Positions 62,001 to 64,000 of a stretch of 64,000 nt of DNA are shown here, in pieces (the stretch's first letter is position 1; each line of letters opens with the position of its first letter). The translations under genes and the position numbers were made by a program. The notes under the pieces are model-generated. The model ran no database searches, was not told the DNA's origin, and was given only the letters and a program-made list of their open reading frames with translations. The stretch spans positions 18,776 to 82,775 of the forward strand of contig NZ_JADRCR010000012.1 in assembly GCF_016649425.1 (NCBI RefSeq). The letters are read 5' to 3'. The DNA is from Limnobaculum allomyrinae (GTDB lineage: Bacteria > Pseudomonadota > Gammaproteobacteria > Enterobacterales > Enterobacteriaceae).

Positions 62001-64000
62001 CTGGTATACAAGATGTGATTACTAAAAATCTCCCATTGACCATTCTTATTTAAGGTAACAGCCATACCTTTATTTGAGCCATCTCCATCGAAAATAAGTT
62101 CAGGAGTGCTATCAATAGTGATATCGTAATGATTCGAATAATCGCTGGTTTGACCTACGGTATTAGTGTGCGTTACAGAAAAATCATGTTTACCGTCACT
62201 TAATGAAATTTGAGGTGTATAGTTCCATGATCCATTACTAGCGGCAGTTGTTGTACCCAGTAATACGCCATTATCATAGATATGAATGATACCGCTACCG
62301 GCCGCCGAGCCTTTCAGGGTTGGAGTATTATCGTCAGTCAGGTCACCTTTTTGTAGGGCGCCGGTGATGACCCCCACATTGTCTTCCACGGTCTCAATGA
62401 CCGGCGGTAACGGTTTGGACGCGTCCACCACGATGGCGTACGGCGTACTCGGTTCGGTAGCATTGCCCACCGGATCGACTTCCACCGCAGTAAATTCATT
62501 GTCGCCCTTCGCCAGCGGAGAGACCGGACGCAGCGTCCAGTTGCCGCTCTGATCCACCGTGGTGCTGCCGATTTCCCGGCTACCGCTACTGTCTTTCACA
62601 TACACAATAATGGTGTCGCCGGCGGTCCCGGTACCGCTGATAGTCGGTCGGGTATCGTCGGTGGTCTCCCCTTTATTGACATTGCCGGTAACGCTGCCCA
62701 CCTGATCGTCCACGCCGGTAATGGCCAGCTGTCTGGCATCCGGGGCGGTAAAGTCCATGGTCAGTTCAAAATCCGCCGACGGCCGGCTCACATTGCCCGC
62801 CGCATCGGTGGCGGTCACGTGGAACAAGTGCTGGCCTTCACCCTGCGGTGAGGTCGGGGTAAAGGTCCACTGGCCGTTTGCGCCAGTCGTCACTGAGCCT
62901 AACAGTGTATTACCATCGTAAATGGTGACCACGCTGCCCACTTCCGCCTTACCGGTCAGGGTTGGCGTCGGGTCATCGGTGGCATCACCGTGATTCAGGG
63001 TTCCCTGCACCGCCCCCACATCATCGGTGGCCGATTCAATTGTCGGCACGCCCGGCGTGGTAGTGTCCACGGTAAACTCAAACGCGGTAGTCGGTTTGGT
63101 GGTGTTGCCCGCCGTATCGATGGCGGTCACAGTAATGCTGTGCTGCCCTTGAGACAGGTCGCTGCTTGGCGTAAAGCTCCAGCTACCGTCCTTATTCACG
63201 GTGGTGGAGCCCAGCAGGGTGGCACCGTCGTAAATATTGATAATGCTGCCGGCCTTACCGCTACCCACCATTTCAGGACGGGTATCGTCGGTCACCCCGT
63301 TCGGGGTGATATCACCGGTAATGGCGCCCGCATCATCCACCAGTTTATCCAGACTGACGGTTACACCGCTAGTATCAACGGTGATATTCACCGCAGGACT
63401 GGCTTCGTTGGTATTGCCCGCCTTATCCGTCACCGTGGTGGTAAACTGGTAGTCACTGTCCGGCAGCGGTGAGCTTGGGGTAAACGACCAGTTGCCGTTG
63501 TCGTCCACCTTGGCAGTGCCAATCAGGTTACCGTCATTCAGCACCGACACGGTGCTGCCGGGTTCAGCCCAGCCGCTGAAGGTCGGGGTGTTGTCATCGG
63601 TAGTGTCGCCGTTTTTCAGCGGCCCCTGATAGTCGCCCACATTATCGGTGATCAGCAGATTCTCTGCCGCATCCGGCGCAGTGGTGTCCACGATAAAGTC
63701 AAATACCCCGGTCTTGTCACTGGTCTGACCCACTGCGTTAGTCGCATCGGCCGTAATGCTGTACTTACCGTCGGCCAGCGGGGTGGACGGCGTGAAGCTC
63801 CAGTTACCCTTGCTGTCCACCTGGGCCGAACCGATAGCCACGTCGTTGTTGTACAGCGTAACGATACCGTTTGGCACCGCCGAGCCTTTCAGGGTTGGAG
63901 TATTATCGTCAGTCAGGTCACCTTTTTGTAGGGCGCCGGTGATGACCCCCACATTGTCTTCCACGGTCTCAATGACCGGCGGTAACGGTTTGGACGCGTC
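59075..64000 (-). CDS. Giant secreted adhesin (BapA/LapA type), C-terminal part
   Basis: At least 1640 residues; the frame is open at the window edge, so the N-terminus is missing. Six tandem bacterial Ig-like repeats of about 100 residues (pattern DNVGxxxGxLxxGDxTDDxxPTxxGxA, GNWSFTPSSPLxxG, VDTTAP) come first. Then an unusual 500-residue region with FG-GAP/VCBS-type metal-binding repeats (FIDLNRDGLMDIVG, AIDLMGDGYADLLFG, WADFNGDGYMDLFLA, WDGDGKMDVIE, DLDFDGAKDLLIF), and last RTX-type nonapeptides (GGAGNDTF, EGRAGNDTF, LGGLGDDSF, GGDGNDTI) with a type I secretion signal at the end. The genes downstream supply its export machine. It should promote cell-surface or cell-cell adhesion. Confidence 0.94.
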   Translation of the reverse strand, partial: DASKPLPPVIETVEDNVGVITGALQKGDLTDDNTPTLKGSAVPNGIVTLYNNDVAIGSAQVDSKGNWSFTPSTPLADGKYSITADATNAVGQTSDKTGVFDFIVDTTAPDAAENLLITDNVGDYQGPLKNGDTTDDNTPTFSGWAEPGSTVSVLNDGNLIGTAKVDDNGNWSFTPSSPLPDSDYQFTTTVTDKAGNTNEASPAVNITVDTSGVTVSLDKLVDDAGAITGDITPNGVTDDTRPEMVGSGKAGSIINIYDGATLLGSTTVNKDGSWSFTPSSDLSQGQHSITVTAIDTAGNTTKPTTAFEFTVDTTTPGVPTIESATDDVGAVQGTLNHGDATDDPTPTLTGKAEVGSVVTIYDGNTLLGSVTTGANGQWTFTPTSPQGEGQHLFHVTATDAAGNVSRPSADFELTMDFTAPDARQLAITGVDDQVGSVTGNVNKGETTDDTRPTISGTGTAGDTIIVYVKDSSGSREIGSTTVDQSGNWTLRPVSPLAKGDNEFTAVEVDPVGNATEPSTPYAIVVDASKPLPPVIETVEDNVGVITGALQKGDLTDDNTPTLKGSAAGSGIIHIYDNGVLLGTTTAASNGSWNYTPQISLSDGKHDFSVTHTNTVGQTSDYSNHYDITIDSTPELIFDGDGSNKGMAVTLNKNGQWEIFSNHILYTSKENNPTVFDSQVLQPNSGGVGSGSNELNMIQNATFIDLNRDGLMDIVGVDSRYSNGQQVFWNQGNGNYTAEQMGGLANARTWYGGVVAIDLMGDGYADLLFGDSTPNDAASTGKGPNSQIVFNNAGTFVKDDWYTWDTSNNGKNSGNAGFGQTLSGVDLNNDGAVDIAFHGTLGSNKLGAADSTKTNSSLDPQRLVLLQNDGSGKLSTSQIINDVFFNIGSAISMATEPSMTWADFNGDGYMDLFLASVDDGGTSDLSKQANSTILFNDGNGKLYSTKMNGIGKPSNTYQMDDDVIGGASVAVDWDGDGKMDVIEAPRIGGGASDRDIISGTINLYLNNSTSSSTNFSTQYLQSDTSFSSDKTNAVQFGGSISSDGRFKGNPVTGIISIDLDFDGAKDLLIFTANNQTSVVMNNNKIAYGTSMHFRILDSEGLNTFFGNTIQLIDSNGNVVSSQIINPQSGSQTNNSTGIVSFYGLNPSETYSVVLLRNVMGESQDIGGVTSIGNNTIENVNQSWSNLKAGEAKNLQVLTAGTGTSSASSKSSVITGTNYDDTFIAELGNKTYDGGSASASSTQTKSEVLNVDTVDFKLANNTDLTINLVNKSAQYTGWNTVTLNNIEGIAGGAGNDTFTDDAGNNIFEGRAGNDTFNLIHGGRDTLLYKPQKGFTGDNRGGNGSDIVNGFTLGVKETTPNADCIDISEMLVSYTFGGGAKWVSGGATMEAGETIANYLNVQISGNDTLLYIDRDGNGSAYSSELLLTLKDVQTDLLTLLANQQLTVDNSDIQGMSATTSDFQTITQMFTAGNDTLFGTEQTDVLLGGLGDDSFINIGKEDQVIGGDGNDTISIISTDFASISGDAGIDTLIMDTKGELLDLSVLKDKLNSVEIFDMANGGNTLNVSLEDVLRLGSEELAINSGNKAIIVNGEAGSTLQLEKADGQWNISHSNYQYDSNTYNVWTMGTSGIEVLVENTVNPVIL
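62302..62425 (-). repeat. 124-base exact repeat within the adhesin gene
   Basis: 62302-62425 is identical to 63877-64000, 1575 bases away (525 codons, about five Ig repeats). The identity may continue beyond the window. The stretch encodes the start of repeats 1 and 6 (EDNVGVITGALQKGDLTDDN...). It permits recombination that would lose or gain five repeats. Confidence 0.9.

Noticed and set aside
1..64000. tRNA or rRNA genes
   Set aside because: I saw no CCA-ended cloverleaf sequence or conserved rRNA stretches while reading either strand; a dedicated search would be needed to exclude a tRNA fragment.

Overview
The window looks like part of a large self-transmissible plasmid of an enterobacterium (Enterobacterales). 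The genus cannot be fixed; the AT-rich accessory DNA would fit a Yersinia/Serratia/Providencia-type host. The evidence is an F-type conjugation operon on the minus strand (traN-trbC-traU-traW-trbI-traC-traV-small genes-traP-traB-traK-traE-traL-traA-traY-traJ, 1-12833), then traM (14956-15342) and an F-like oriT (15370-15660).

Transfer control (11.5-16.3 kb). TraY and a PAS/HTH TraJ-like activator precede the pilin gene. The traJ leader is overlapped on the opposite strand by a FinP-like antisense RNA (promoter 12792-12820, two stem-loops 12834-12896). A ProQ/FinO-domain gene lies at 34358-34717. Divergent from traJ is a LuxR-type receptor that keeps all six residues of the acyl-homoserine-lactone pocket, which suggests quorum-sensing input into an F-like transfer system. 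Eleven GANTC motifs, mostly at 11-bp phase, form the predicted TraM-binding array beside the nic site (near 15647). A lytic transglycosylase follows.

Leading region (16.3-24.4 kb). All likely leading genes on the first 6 kb are on the minus strand, so the transferred + strand is their template. Three related hairpin-rich repeats of about 0.5 kb (17900-18429, 19265-19793, 22087-22557) each sit directly upstream of a gene that begins with the same tag (MNTQNVNTAASESSERW or a variant) but then differs completely. Hairpin terminators separate the units. This is the layout expected of Frpo-like single-stranded-DNA promoters that express entry genes in the recipient, and it is the most interesting system here. 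A damaged DNA methylase gene and an SOS-controlled umuDC-type operon (umuC frameshifted) follow.

Maintenance and accessory DNA (24.4-41 kb): a ParA/ribbon-helix-helix partition locus with centromere-like repeats spread between its genes; a serine recombinase with its res site; a DUF1173 gene; ParDE and HigBA-type toxin-antitoxin genes; small unknown genes; and an F-type (RepE) origin with five iterons and an intact operator whose repE is cut off after about ten codons by a Tn3-family end. A second, decayed umuDC copy is fused to a recombinase fragment, and an IS26-like element is decayed.

Surface structures (41-64 kb): a complete chaperone-usher fimbrial operon (41293-46662) flanked by inverted repeats and with an abrupt base-composition change inside the usher gene; more decayed mobile DNA with a second copy of the recombinase/DUF1173/ParD module; then a type I secretion locus on the minus strand with a LuxR-type response regulator, TolC-, HlyD- and ABC-type components, an OmpA-domain protein and the C-terminal 1.6 kb-residue part of a giant adhesin that runs off the window. 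The plasmid therefore combines conjugation with two adhesion systems.
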